Below, piece by piece: positions 23,801 through 35,359 of a stretch of DNA of 64,000 nt; positions within the stretch are counted from its first letter, which is position 1, and the number at the start of each line of letters is the position of its first letter. This DNA is from Eucalyptus grandis (Eukaryota; Streptophyta; Magnoliopsida; Myrtales; Myrtaceae), in the NCBI RefSeq assembly GCF_016545825.1, contig NC_052621.1:11122199-11186198 (forward strand). The letters are read 5' to 3'. Below the pieces are notes generated by a model. It searched no databases and had not been told where the DNA came from. It saw only the letters and a program-made list of their open reading frames with translations. The translations under genes and the position numbers were made by a program.

Positions 23801-26800
23801 ATGGTACTCCTGCTTCCCAAAGCTCTTGATATAATTTATTGATAGTGCTGCAAAGACCATATGGTATGAACTAATTAAAGAGAGAGGCAGAGCCTGGAGT
23901 TCTGTACTTTGTTGGAAATATCACTTAGCCCGGTGGGACTTTGGTGATGGAATTAGTGGTATCCAGTCTGTCTGTGTTCCTGTTTTTCAAAGTCATAGAT
24001 GCTTGGCACTTACAAAACTACCTTTTCAGTACTATCTGGAGGCAGCTTTTGGATTTACTAAGAACCAATATTCAGAGATTCTAATTGTGGTGGAAGCTGG
24101 TTCAATAGTTTCACAGGTTTGTCATCAGTAGACTGTGTATGTTTTCTATGCAAGTTGTTATATTTTCATTTGATATTAATTAATACAAACTGAGCACTAG
24201 GCATCTTTATGTCGCTGTTCTTTCTTTCTTCCCTCTTCATGCTGGGTAATTAGTATAACAGATTATGCTACGTAATAATGTAAGTACAGCGAAGTAAAGC
24301 AAAAAAGGAGAGTACTGGTAAGGTTCAGATATATCAGAAATGGATGGCGTCATACATAGCCAGCAAATGATCACAAGTTATTTTGGTGGGTGGATGCACA
24401 GGATTGTTTTTTTACATTTCAGTAGGAAGACTGATTAAAGAGTTAGAGATGAAAGTTGGAAATTGGAATGTAAAAATCATCCCTACCCACACATGCAGGG
24501 TGGAGAGAGAGATATTCATATGGTGCATTCCTTGAACAATGCATTTGTGCCATGTGTCAATCAAAGCAAAACTTAAGATGCATGTTAGAGGTCCTGCAAT
24601 TCTTTGGTCTCAATAAGCATTAGTTTGAATGTGTCTTTTGCAGAATCACATCCCATGTCATTTATTTACCATTTCATTGTTTGACCAACGCTTTGCTGAT
24701 TATTTGGTACAAAATCACCTCCTAATCAATCTTCTGTTTCGTTTATGTCCTTCATTTTGCAGATTTTGGTTCTCCCTCTTGTAAATCCTCTGGTTGGAGA
24801 AAAAGTAATACTCTGCGTAGGCTTACTTGCATCGATTGCTTATGTAAGTTGTACTTCCTCAGATGGCTACAGTTCCCTGCAGTCAACAATTATGGTGGAT
24901 GGATAATAATGGGAATTTCCTTTTCCTTCACAGGCATTGTTCTATGGCTTGGCTTGGGCATCATGGGTATGTATCTCTATTTACCCAGAATGGATCTTCA
25001 GTTCTGTCACAGAAAAAGAACAATCTCATGCCTATTGAAGCAATAGATATACTCTAGCGTGTTATTATGCAGCATGGTCAGTAGAGATTCCAGAAATAAT
25101 TTCTCGTGAAGATTTTACTAATGACATAGGGGAAGGGACACTAATACACATACAGCAAGCAAAGCAGCAAGACCTTCAACAACCATGACAGGATAAAACA
25201 TATAAATGAGGCTCATTGCCTAACTCTAGTTGTTTTTCAGCAAATGTGAAATGCTAATGGCTTCTTCAGGAGAAGAGGATATTGTTGGAGTAACTCTTCA
25301 ACCTCTTCTCCTTCTTTCGGTTCTAAGAAGTTGCTAATAGCATGAAAATCAAGGAGGACGACTTTGGAAACCCCAAGGAAAATATAAAAAAAGAAAAAAG
25401 GACACCCTTTATGGGTGATTGAGTGAGAATGAAGGAACTTCAGTTTTCTATTCACCTAAGTCCAAAGTCATGAGTTCTGGTGATTCTCTAGGCTTCATAA
25501 TGTAATAACTGTGGCAATGCATATTGCAGGTGGCATACTTAAGTGCCTCTTTCGGAGTTATTTATGCCCTTGTTGATCCTGCTGTAAGTAACTATCCTCA
25601 TCACTTCCTCCCGTGAGAGAGTGGCTTTCATTCTAATGTGTTGTCCTTTTTGTTGCTCTTGCAATTGGTGATGTTTAACAACTTTTACATCTGAATGTGA
25701 AGACCTATGCCATAATTTCAAAAGCATCAAGCTCGGCCGATCAGGTTAGCATAGACATTCTGTTATCTATTCTGTTTCAATGCACCGTGCATGATGAACT
25801 TGTAGAACGGCCAAACTCTGACAACCCAAGGATGTTGACTTTGATCCTTCTATGACATCTGTTTCTGAGAATACAAACCAAAGATTCAGATGTGCATGTG
25901 TTAGCATAAACAAAGGAGTTTGTCATTGCTATGGGAGTGGTCATAGGTAAACTGGTTTGGGCTTGCTATGATTGACAATGGAAACATTTCTTGGTGTCAA
26001 ATTTGGAGGTTCCTATGGATTGCTGGAATGTTCACAAATCAATGCTAAATAATCAGTGCTGAGGACAGTGACATTAGCTCATTCTTATACATGCATAACT
26101 TGAACTTATTTTGTGAACTGAAATACAAGCTTAAACAGCTCAGTTAGTTGATACATTCTTTTTATAGCTTTGCTCAAAAGTTATGTCGAGTGACATTAAA
26201 ATAAATTTGGATGAAATCTACTTGCCTGGCACTTTACTATGAAGGACTTGTCCTGTCCTTCTTAAGTCTTTGTTCTTTAATACTCATGAAAACAAGCTAC
26301 ACACAGGTCATATGCTGTAGGCCAAACTGTCAATGTTGTCATGTCATGGATGTTATATGATGAAATCAGTCTAAAGTCATCTGATCTTGTTGGACATTTT
26401 CTCACTTGAAAATACCATGCATCGAGAGTTGATATTTCCTTCAGTGCAGCTTGTGAGTGGATTCTTGATAAATGACATTTTGTGGTGTGGAACATCTAGG
26501 TAGGATGACAAGAATGCTTTGTGTTGGTCGTCTTATTCGAAATAAGAAACATCATTGAATGCCCTTGAACAATGCAGAAACTAGACATAACAACAAATGT
26601 TAGAGGATGAGACTATTGAAATTTGACATTTGGGGGCTAAAATAAAGTTCCTAAAAAATTTTCAGGCATAAGAATGTGCTTTAAAGTTGCATGATTATGT
26701 GATCTACTTAGCGTCACTTGCATTTCATGGAGAAAGCTGGCAAGAAGCCCATTACTAGCTCTAGAAAGATCGGACGATTTAAAAGACTATGCTCCCTAAA

Positions 26801-27686
26801 AAGCTTCACTAACTGAAGTAGCATGAATAGCAATGAGGTTGAAAATTGCCTGATATAATTGATTAAGCAAGTCAATCTGACTAGAAGGGATGGAAAATAT
26901 TAGTCAGGTTTTAGAAGTTAAGACATCATCGCAACCTTCTCACTCGATCTATGTCCAAGCATTCTATAGTATCTGATTTTGTTGAATCCCTTTTCTACTA
27001 ATGGTGCTCAAGCAATGTTTGGAGAATAAAAGGTGCATCTAAACATCTGAAGCGTGACGGTGTAGTCCCCTACCAGTCATGCGTTTTTCTTGATTTGTTC
27101 AGTCTAAAGTTTCATATTCTGTGGGCTTTGTGCAAGAATTGCCGCTATGTGTAGCGTCATGAAGGCCTTACCCCTTTGAACTCATCACAAGTGATTAAAA
27201 GATGCCTGTTTCAATTGGCCTGCAGGGAAAGGCGCAAGGATTCATAGCTGGTATACAAGCAATAGCCAGTTTTTTATCTCCCCTTGCCATGAGTCCCTTG
27301 ACCGGTGAGTTGCCTGCTTTTATCTTCATTTGGCATTTTGAAACCGTATTTTTTCTAACCGACCATGCTAATCTTTATACATTGTATTTTCTCAGCTTGG
27401 TTCCTTTCAGATAATGCCCCCTTCAACTGCAAGGGCTTTAGTATTGTATGTGCCGCTGTATGCATGGTGAGGGGAAAAAAGACAAAAAAAAACTCTTATG
27501 ATGGCCCAGTTTTTCACCCAGCAATAGAGTTTTGATTACGTTATTTCTCAAAACAATTTACATGTTCAGGTTCTGTCTTTCGTGTTCGCTTGTCTGCTTA
27601 AACCGGAAGATTGGTCAAGCCAGAACTCAGATCAGGACAACATAGAAGACCAGGAAGCACCATTGCTTTGCAGCAGTACTGGATAA
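20858..27686 (+). CDS. Major facilitator transporter, HIAT1/tetracycline-transporter-like, copy B (14 exons)
   Basis: Second intact member of the tandem pair, also 450 residues. Exons: 20858-21049, 22004-22115, 22716-22828, 22909-23031, 23118-23290, 23433-23508, 24030-24116, 24763-24843, 24934-24966, 25530-25583, 25703-25744, 27226-27304, 27396-27466, 27570-27686. Every exon has exactly the length of its partner in copy A, and all phases match. MFS signature [11 protein letters not shown] is at residues 78-88; the first segment [17 protein letters not shown] agrees with the Arabidopsis relatives better than copy A does. Fourth exon reads [18 protein letters not shown]. Acceptors for exon 4 in both copies are the unusual double tagtag. 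No frameshift or stop was seen. Start chosen by identity to copy A. A long upstream open frame (20526-20888) overlaps the start in another frame and is likely leader sequence. Confidence 0.9.
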
Positions 27687-28119
27687 ACTACAAAGCATCT
27701 AACTTTTCACATAGTTGTAAAATTTCACCGTTGGTGCCACTGTTGCATGTACCTCGGATAGGTTCTTGGAGAAGTGACACTGTTTTCAAGGTGTTGCATC
27801 TGACACAGTTGTAAATGTAGGAGAGTTTGGGAGCTGAATCTTACATAAGTAGCTCAAGGTCACTTCTCCAGCATTTGCCCGTAGGAGATCTTGCTATGAA
27901 ATTTCACTTTATTAAATGTATCGATATCGTATTTCCTCTTTATTGTATTAATTATAACAATCGGCAGTCCAGCTAGCTACTATATTATACTTATATCTCG
28001 AAGGCCATCAGATGAAGTCAAATCAGTCTTTTTCAGTTCAGTTCTAGTTATATTGTGCTGCGATGGATACATAAAGATTCAAGAATCAGTCATTGTCAAG
28101 GATAACAGTCCGAAGACTT

Positions 28120-31100
28120 ACTTGTCAGTGCAACTGTGAACTAGATCAATTCCATCTGCATAATCTTATGAGAAGACCAGTGCTTTACAAGCACGCCTAA
28201 AAGATTCATTTCGCTTGAAGACAAGCACACAAGACTCGAGACGGCTTAGAATCCGTCGCCATGTTAGACGGAGAAAGTTGTCCATAGAAATGGCGAAACA
28301 GATGTTGATGACTGGTGTTGAGCCAGCTGAAAGGAAAATCAAATGTAATCAATTTAAGATCATATGGAAAAAGGACTTGAAGGTAATGGTGCAGGCAGAG
28401 AGGATCAGCGTAAGCTGATGGCATTCACACCGAATCCCCCTGTTTTGTTCCGTTGACTTTTAGCATGCGGATGTGAGATTTGGTGTGGTTGTTCGGACAT
28501 GTTGGCAATTCTTTTGATTGCTTGGACGGTGTCTTCTGATGTGATAGGATCTTGGGAGTTTTTGGTAAACACAGGGATTCCCCAAAAACCATATTATCAT
28601 GTATTCCTATGTAACTGATGAACCTGTTCAAATTCCAAAGGGGAAATTTGATTTCCTTGTTTGAAGTACTGAGGATGATTTCTTAGAGTGCATATATTTC
28701 ACAGAAAACTCAATATTTGAAAATTGAATGGGAACTTTCATCTTGAATGGGAACTTTCATCTTTTTCTTTTATATTTTTAAAAGAGTTAGATTTAAAATT
28801 TTTGAAAAACTTTATGATTCGATTGCTCCCATAAAAATGTTCATTGCCGGTGATTCGTACAATCAAGTATTTAGACTTGTAGAATTTGGGGGAAGGGACA
28901 AATTCAAGGGGATAATTTTCATTTTCATATTAAGACATGATCCGTCTCATGTCGGTCAAGTTCATAAAATAATGAAATATCTGAAGTGGTCCTACATACG
29001 GCGTCATTATAATTCAAATATAAAATTGTTTTAGCAATCACCATCACTCTTTTCTTAGGTCAATTGGGAACCTAATACTCTAGGTGATATAAGGGATGTC
29101 AACTAATTACGCAGAGATCGATTCGCCTGCGAAAAACCAAATATCTAAGTTTGAGATTGATTATGCAGGGGAAATGATTCAATGCGAAATCGAATGTACT
29201 TCATGTGTGCGTACAGCGTGCGAATACGAAACAACCAATGGGGACGAATCCGATCCCAGCAAGGTCAAATCGGCGTGAATCCGATGCCGAATAAGTACGC
29301 CTCGCGCGTGCGAAACGTGTGCTATTAACTAACGGGGACGAATCTAATCGCTCTAAGACAGCATTCGGTCTCATCGTATCAGCGTACGGTCGGTATAGAC
29401 ATATTCAATTTCATGGAACTTTACCACGATAGCGGATGATTCGAAGTCAGCGTATAGCTTCAGAGCAGCGTTTGAGGTCATAGTAGCATGCAAGTTCGCG
29501 GAGCATGGTGATTGCAGAAAAAAACGTATATTTTCATGTATCTGACATGTTTATTAATGTATGTTGCGTAATTGTACCATTGACGTTCATAATCATGAAA
29601 TGCTTAATTCAAATTAAGGGTGAGCAAAAGATATCATCCAAACTGATCGAATTGGCTGGTTCTAGGCAATTTCTAATGGTACCGATCTGATTCTTGATTC
29701 TAAGTTTTTGAAGCCGATAATCTTCGATTCCATTCCTAGTTTTGTGTGTGGAATTGCCCACCTGGACTATTTAGACTAGATCGACTTTTTTTTTTTTAAT
29801 ATTATTACAAATCTGAAAAAACTAAAAGCCCTAATCCTTGTTTCTTCCCAAATGCTTGGCCCTTCACAATGTAGTGCGTTAACTAGCACCTTCTATCAAC
29901 AATCCAGAAAAGAAACGCGACAATAATTCATATACCATACATACTTGTGAAGAAAAAGTTTCATTGTTGCTGGGTAAAGCAATGAGCTCCCAAATTCAAC
30001 AGAGAGAGAGAGAAAAAAGTGAAAATCACTAATTCTATGGGCCCATTTAGAAACCAAATTGGATCCGTTCCAGGACCAAATGGTCTGATTCTCAATTTCT
30101 CGGTAAAAATCAGACTACTCGGGAATCGTTCATCCATAATTCAAATACTAACATTTTTGTTAAGCGACGAGCTATTTCATACTTTTGACAGTCACTAGGA
30201 ATCATCATTTCAAGGGCAACATTCAATGCATAAATTGCAAATTCTTGAAAATCATCTTTCAATAAATTCTATAATAGTTCAACATGATTATAAAAAAAAT
30301 AATTATATGCACTGAGCACGGTTCATTAACCAACGGTCCTTGGTGGTCTCCACCTCTTCAGTTGGCCTAACCCTCAGCGAATAACCCTAAAGTTGTCTTA
30401 TTTTAAAGGGTTTTCTATAGATGCAGGGGCTTCAACGTATTCTCCTCAACCCCTAAACTTCAAATTTCAATTCAGCAGCATAACAACAACACTTCAATAA
30501 TGCAAATAATAACTACACTAATTTCAACTGTGAAAACGACCTAGGGCGGAAATGATAATCATTATGTTTCAAAAATCAATTTCTATTATCTCCCGATGAG
30601 TTTTTTGCGCAAAAATACACGTTTTAAACGAAACAAAATTTCTGTTCTAGGAGTAAAATTTCTCCCTCTTGAGCGGCGGCGGTGACAGTGGACGGTGGCC
30701 AACAACTATCGACCAGCAGCTGGGGGGCGACTAGCTAGTACTTGTGATGATAAAAGTTTTTATTTCTTATTTATATTTCAAAAAAAAATTATTTCTCATT
30801 TCTATTTCAAACCTATGGCTAAAAATTTGTTTTATAAAAAAAAAAAAAGAGGTAAAATTGCATTAACAAACGGATTTATGTTACAAAGATATTTCCTGGA
30901 ACAGAAAAATAAAGGTTATTATATGCAACCTTAATTTTAGCAAATCATGGCTATTTATAAGTTAATTTTGACAGAATGACGACCTACTTTCTAATAGAAT
31001 TTTATTGCTACTTCAATAGCATCCGGACGAGCTCGCAAACCATTCTTTCCAACGGCTTGATTGCGAGAGGCAAAGCCAACCTCCAGAGGGCCAAGCTTGC

Positions 31101-32840
31101 TCTGCGCGACGCCGTTTTTGATTTGTTCTTTGGACATCTATTGGCTTTACCTTTGACTCTCGATCCAATTTTGACCGTCAGTTTCTCTCTCTCTCTCTCT
31201 CATCTAGCATTTGATTGACCTTGACGTTTGAACCCAAGGGAGCTCGCGACCCAAAATTTCTAGAAATGGACAGCCGAGATGAAAGTGTCGAATAATCTCC
31301 CTCAAGAGAACTCCAATTTAAGTGATTCTCAAAGCACTGGAAATCTCTCCGCTAAATCAATGTGATCTTATCGCCCAGCTCGTGAAATCCCGATTTCCCC
31401 AATCGCATCGGGATCGGACGGTCATGAACTGTCCCTATCATGCAACCTAGTCGATCAAATTGGTGTAATTAGAAAGTCTTCGCGGAGCACGAACCCATTG
31501 TACCATTTGAGGGAATTTTTGGCGAGATTGACTTCTGGTCAAAATTTGGTCAAAGTCTCAAATTAAAAAGGGTAAAATCTATCAAAAACCACAATTTTTG
31601 CTAATTGTAACATATTTATCCTAAAATTGTACAATATAACACCAAAAATCTCAAATTTCAATATATTTGCCCCAAAAATTTGGGGTCGCTAGAAATTTTT
31701 TTAGAATTTTTAATGTCATAAAAGAAAAGTTTGTGATAAATATATCATACAAGTACAATTTTAAATGTTTTGGTATCATAAAAAAAAGTTTTGGATAAAT
31801 ATATCACATGATACAAATTTAGAATTTTCTATATAAAAAAATCGAAATAAATGTGTTAGTAAAGTTTGAAATTTTTAATGTTTTTTTTCCTATTAAAAAA
31901 TGTAGTGGCCGCGCCACCCATTCCATAACATCCCATAGTACTTTTTGGGCATGGTCTATATATCAGGTCACCCACTCTCCACCGCATCTAAAATCGGATT
32001 CGGAAATAAAGGCAAAAAGAGAGAAAGTAGGAAAGCGCGGGTTCGCCAACCTAACCTTAACCTACACGGATGTTAGGACAAAGATGCCGGTTGGTACTCC
32101 CACGGGCGGTTTACAGGCCACCCTCCCCGTACTTCGGTACTGCAAATTGAGAGGCCTTGTACTGCTGCCGCCTCTAACTTGACGATCTTCTCGTACTGCC
32201 CCAAATCTTGGGCAGAGTTCCAAAGGTCGGATCTTCTTCCCCACTAATCTTATCATGAATTCGATTTGAATTGCATTATCAGATTTCGTGAGGCCACTTT
32301 TGGACATTGCGTATATTTCGTAATAAATGAGAACGAAACGATATTTCTCATAATGCTTCTTCTTTTTTTTATTCGCATATGCTTATGTGTCACATTTGAT
32401 ATACATATTTAAGTATTTACAAATATATGTCGTATGATGAATCTCAAGGCATTAGATGGCATATATATCTGATCATGACATTTGCGGCTTGCAAAGTCCC
32501 TTTGGTCGAACCAACTTGCTCAGACCCACTCAAGCGCCCTATGTCCACTCATGTCATGGAAAAATTATGATTTTAATATTATGAATCGGCCTGGATAAAG
32601 AATTTTAAGTGAGTATGCGACACGAATCGAAAGGCGAATCATGAACGTGACACTGACACGGATCCCACAAATTGCCCCTGATAATTGGAATCGCACTTGC
32701 CCATTTGCCAATCAAGATCAGGTTAGGAGAGGGTGTTTGAAGCGTTACGAAAACTGAATCGACGGGTCAATATGATGGTGGTGGGCATGGGGCTTGAACC
32801 GTTACCCCACACGCGACCTTCCATACCGACCACCCTTTTT
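28120..32840. other. Long intergenic region
   Basis: No gene recognised. Contents: an 18-bp-scale tandem repeat of gaatgggaactttcatctt (about 28726-28763); a CpG-rich patch (29090-29500); a repeat-like stretch with ggttctag motifs (29620-29770); short GA tract (30001-30014); a block of degenerate AT-rich repeats (31570-31870); a second CpG-rich patch (32040-32230) carrying overlapping frames on both strands without a recognisable domain. Confidence 0.5.
31570..31870. repeat. Degenerate dispersed AT-rich repeat
   Basis: Successive segments repeat the pattern aaaaacc / taacatatttatcc / aaaaatttt with spacing of about 50-70 bp. The same style of sequence appears at 37940-38250 and 56220-56720, so it looks like a dispersed family rather than unique DNA. 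Confidence 0.45.
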
Positions 32841-32857
32841 CTCCCCCCATCGATTCC

Positions 32858-32866
32858 TTTATAAGG
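32858..32866 (+). promoter_or_regulatory. TATA box candidate of the copper chaperone gene
   Basis: tttataagg lies 120 bp before the start codon, which leaves room for a short leader (about 90 bp) containing accacagaaaaaaag-type sequence. Confidence 0.55.
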
Positions 32867-32985
32867 ACCACCACCGCACCCCTACAATTCCAGCACTCGA
32901 ACGCCACAGAAAAAAAGAAGCATAACTTCAACGAGCGAATCTCCCTCTGTCTCTGGTTCATCTTTCGTTCTTCAGGCTCAGAACC

Positions 32986-35352
32986 ATGGCTCAGGTATCA
33001 TCTCATGTCTGCAATCTGTTGACGAATGTTTCGATCCATTGTTGGCGTTCTTGTTTTTGGGAGTTGGGTTGGATCGCTTTTTCCTGTTCTGTATGTACAT
33101 GGGTCAATTCGCGTTGCCCAAAGAAGAGTTTTTTTTTTTCGGGGGAAAGCATTTTTTTTTGTTTTGCCTGAGGCATGCTTTCTTTTGTGACTGAGAAGTC
33201 AAAATGTCAGGCGCTTGCACTTTTTGTTTGCTTATTTTGGTGATGTTGCATATGCACCTAGACTGGTTGAAATTGGACTGAATTTTTTAGATGAGTCTGT
33301 GTGATTTGGACAGCTGTCGATGCAACGGAGCACTTAAGGTATTCTGAAAGCATTGAGGGGTTATCTCGTGATGTTTAATCCTGAACGTCGGTTATTTAAA
33401 AATTGGAATGATTGTTAAATGAGTCTATGCTTGAGTAATTGAGGATGCGTTTTGTGTTCTGTAATTGAATGAACATGGCGACGTCTTCAAATTTTTCCTA
33501 GCTTGTTAAAATCCTGTTGGGTGGGCTGCAGAAGTTTTGAATCCCAGCATTCTCCCCATCTCCTCTTGTCTGATAGAAAAAGTGGAAAATGAGACGTGAG
33601 AGACGTGTTCCCTTGATCTGTAGGGTTGTCGTCCTTTCTGTGCTTCCAGAGAGGCGGTTGTGACATTTCATCCTTGGTTAAATTCTCATACCAGTGTGGA
33701 GGTCGAATTTTAAGACTCGAGTCACTCAACTTCTCCATGAAATACCATTTAAAGACCTTTCTTTAGGTTATCTATCCTACAAATTCTAAGATCATTTAGA
33801 TTACTAAGAGATGGAAGTACTTATAAGTATCCCAACATATGCAACTATTTTGACATGAATTATCTATCCACCAAAATTTTAAGATCGTTTAGATTACTAA
33901 GAGATGGAAGTACTTGTAAGTATCCCAACAGATGCAACTATTTTGACATGAATTTGAATGCCTAAGAGGAAACAAGGAAGCAGGAGTGTCATTCCCAAAA
34001 ACAATGTCATTCCTGAACAAACAGGAATGCTTCTTAAAAGGCTAATTTTGGGGATAATCTATCTTCTACTGAGGCTTCATGGAGGAGCTTAGCTGATTAC
34101 ACTAATATGAATGTCGATCTGGTTGTGCTTGGTTGTTCAAAATAATAAAGTACAGACTTTTGAGTGACCCATGTGAAGAATCTGAGCGCATAAGTTCAGT
34201 TGGTGTTTGTGAATTCCAAAGTTTGTACTGATCTTTTCTTTCCTTACATCTGGATTGTTTATTCTCGAATTATCCCTCTTTACATTAGGAGTTCTTGTAG
34301 GTAAAAGGAAATCATTTTATTGTTTTCCTCATTTTTGGTTTCTGATACTCTGTTTTACTCCTACAGACTGTTGTTCTCAAGGTTAAAATGTCATGTCAAG
34401 GCTGCGCTGGAGCTGTCAGAAGGGTCCTGGAAAAAACGGAAGGTTTGCTAATCGTGCACGCTCTGTTTGTTTCCCGTTTACTGCTTTGACCATCTGTCCT
34501 TGTTTAGTCACATAAGCAGGACATTATGGTTGTTTTGCACTGTATCACTTCAATGGAATGTGAAGCTTGTTCTTCAAGTCTACTTTTCACAAGCATTATT
34601 AAAATACCCTAGAATTTGCTTTTCCTCCAACTAGCGCTTGGTTGTCAAAAGCAACAAATAAAGAATGTGGAATCTCCCAATTGTTGGCAGTCACAAAATT
34701 GTTTACTTTTTGGCTCGGCAACATATTTTTTTTCCAAATTTCTTTGCATGTCCCCTGCTTTGCCAGATATAAGGCTTCCCTATTACAACAGGTTGTTCAA
34801 AAGGATCTGGGTTGATTACTTTTGTTTGATAAAATTAGGAGTTCTCATCGAATTGTTCTTATATCAGTTGGATTTACCCATATTTTTCAAAATGGTTTTG
34901 AAGAACAATTAGACTGCAGAAACATGACAAATATGACATCATTGATAGCATTCTTAATTTTCCTTTTTCTCTCTTCGTTCTTACATCTGTATGCTAGAAA
35001 TCTTCACTTGCTGAAAATAATGTGGTGGTAAAATTGATCGGTATTACCTACTCTGACACTGGAACCGCCAAACATTGCAAATTTAGGTGTGGAAACATTT
35101 GACATCGATCTGAAGGAACAGAAGGTGACAGTCAAGGGCAATCTGCAGCCCGATGCTGTCCTGCAAACCGTCTCAAAGTCCGGAAAACAAACTGCTTTCT
35201 GGGAAGCGGAAGCCCCAGCCCAACCCGAAGTGAAGCCCACCGAAGATGTGAAGCCAGCCGAAGATGTGAAGCCTGCCGAAGATGTGAAGCCGGCTGAAGA
35301 GTTGAAGCCCACCGAAGAGGTGAAGCCCGCTGAAGCAGTGGCCACCGCCTAA
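32986..35352 (+). CDS. CCH: Copper chaperone, CCH/ATX1-like, with plant C-terminal repeat tail
   Basis: Small cytosolic copper carrier expected to hand Cu(I) to P-type ATPases. Exons: 32986-32994 (MAQ), 34367-34442, 35087-35352; 351 nt, 116 residues. The first intron follows the third codon, typical for plant ATX1/CCH genes, and is 1372 bp. Residues 4-66 form the heavy-metal-associated domain; copper is bound by M11-x-C13-x-x-C16 (KMSCQGCAG), and K61 (KSGKQ) is in the usual conserved loop. Residues 70-116 are the plant-specific tail, here made of EDVKPA-like hexapeptides ([15 protein letters not shown]). The charged tail separates CCH from tail-less ATX1 proteins. Start codon context is accATGGct. 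No defects seen. Confidence 0.93.
33769..33953 (+). repeat. 92-bp tandem duplication in the copper chaperone intron 1
   Basis: Unit 1 is 33769-33860, unit 2 is 33861-33953. Both run from tatctatcc to tgcaactattttgacatgaat, share tttagattactaagagatgg and differ at only a few positions. Confidence 0.9.
35221..35337 (+). repeat. 18-bp coding minisatellite in the copper chaperone tail
   Basis: About six 18-bp units of the type gaagatgtgaagcctgcc encode the KPAEDV hexapeptides. Units differ mostly at third positions and by Thr/Ala or Asp/Glu changes. Confidence 0.85.
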
Positions 35353-35359
35353 TCTCTTC

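Larger units (their letters stand above)
19550..28115 (+). repeat. Tandem duplication unit B (about 8.6 kb)
   Basis: Direct repeat of 9242-17970. The order and spacing of exons are preserved; intron differences are small indels and scattered substitutions. It ends near attgtcaaggataacagt. The divergence in introns against near-identity of exons suggests an old duplication with both copies under constraint. Confidence 0.85.

Noticed and set aside
28206..28424. Overlapping open frames on both strands downstream of transporter B
   Set aside because: No domain, no splice context, no counterpart after copy A.
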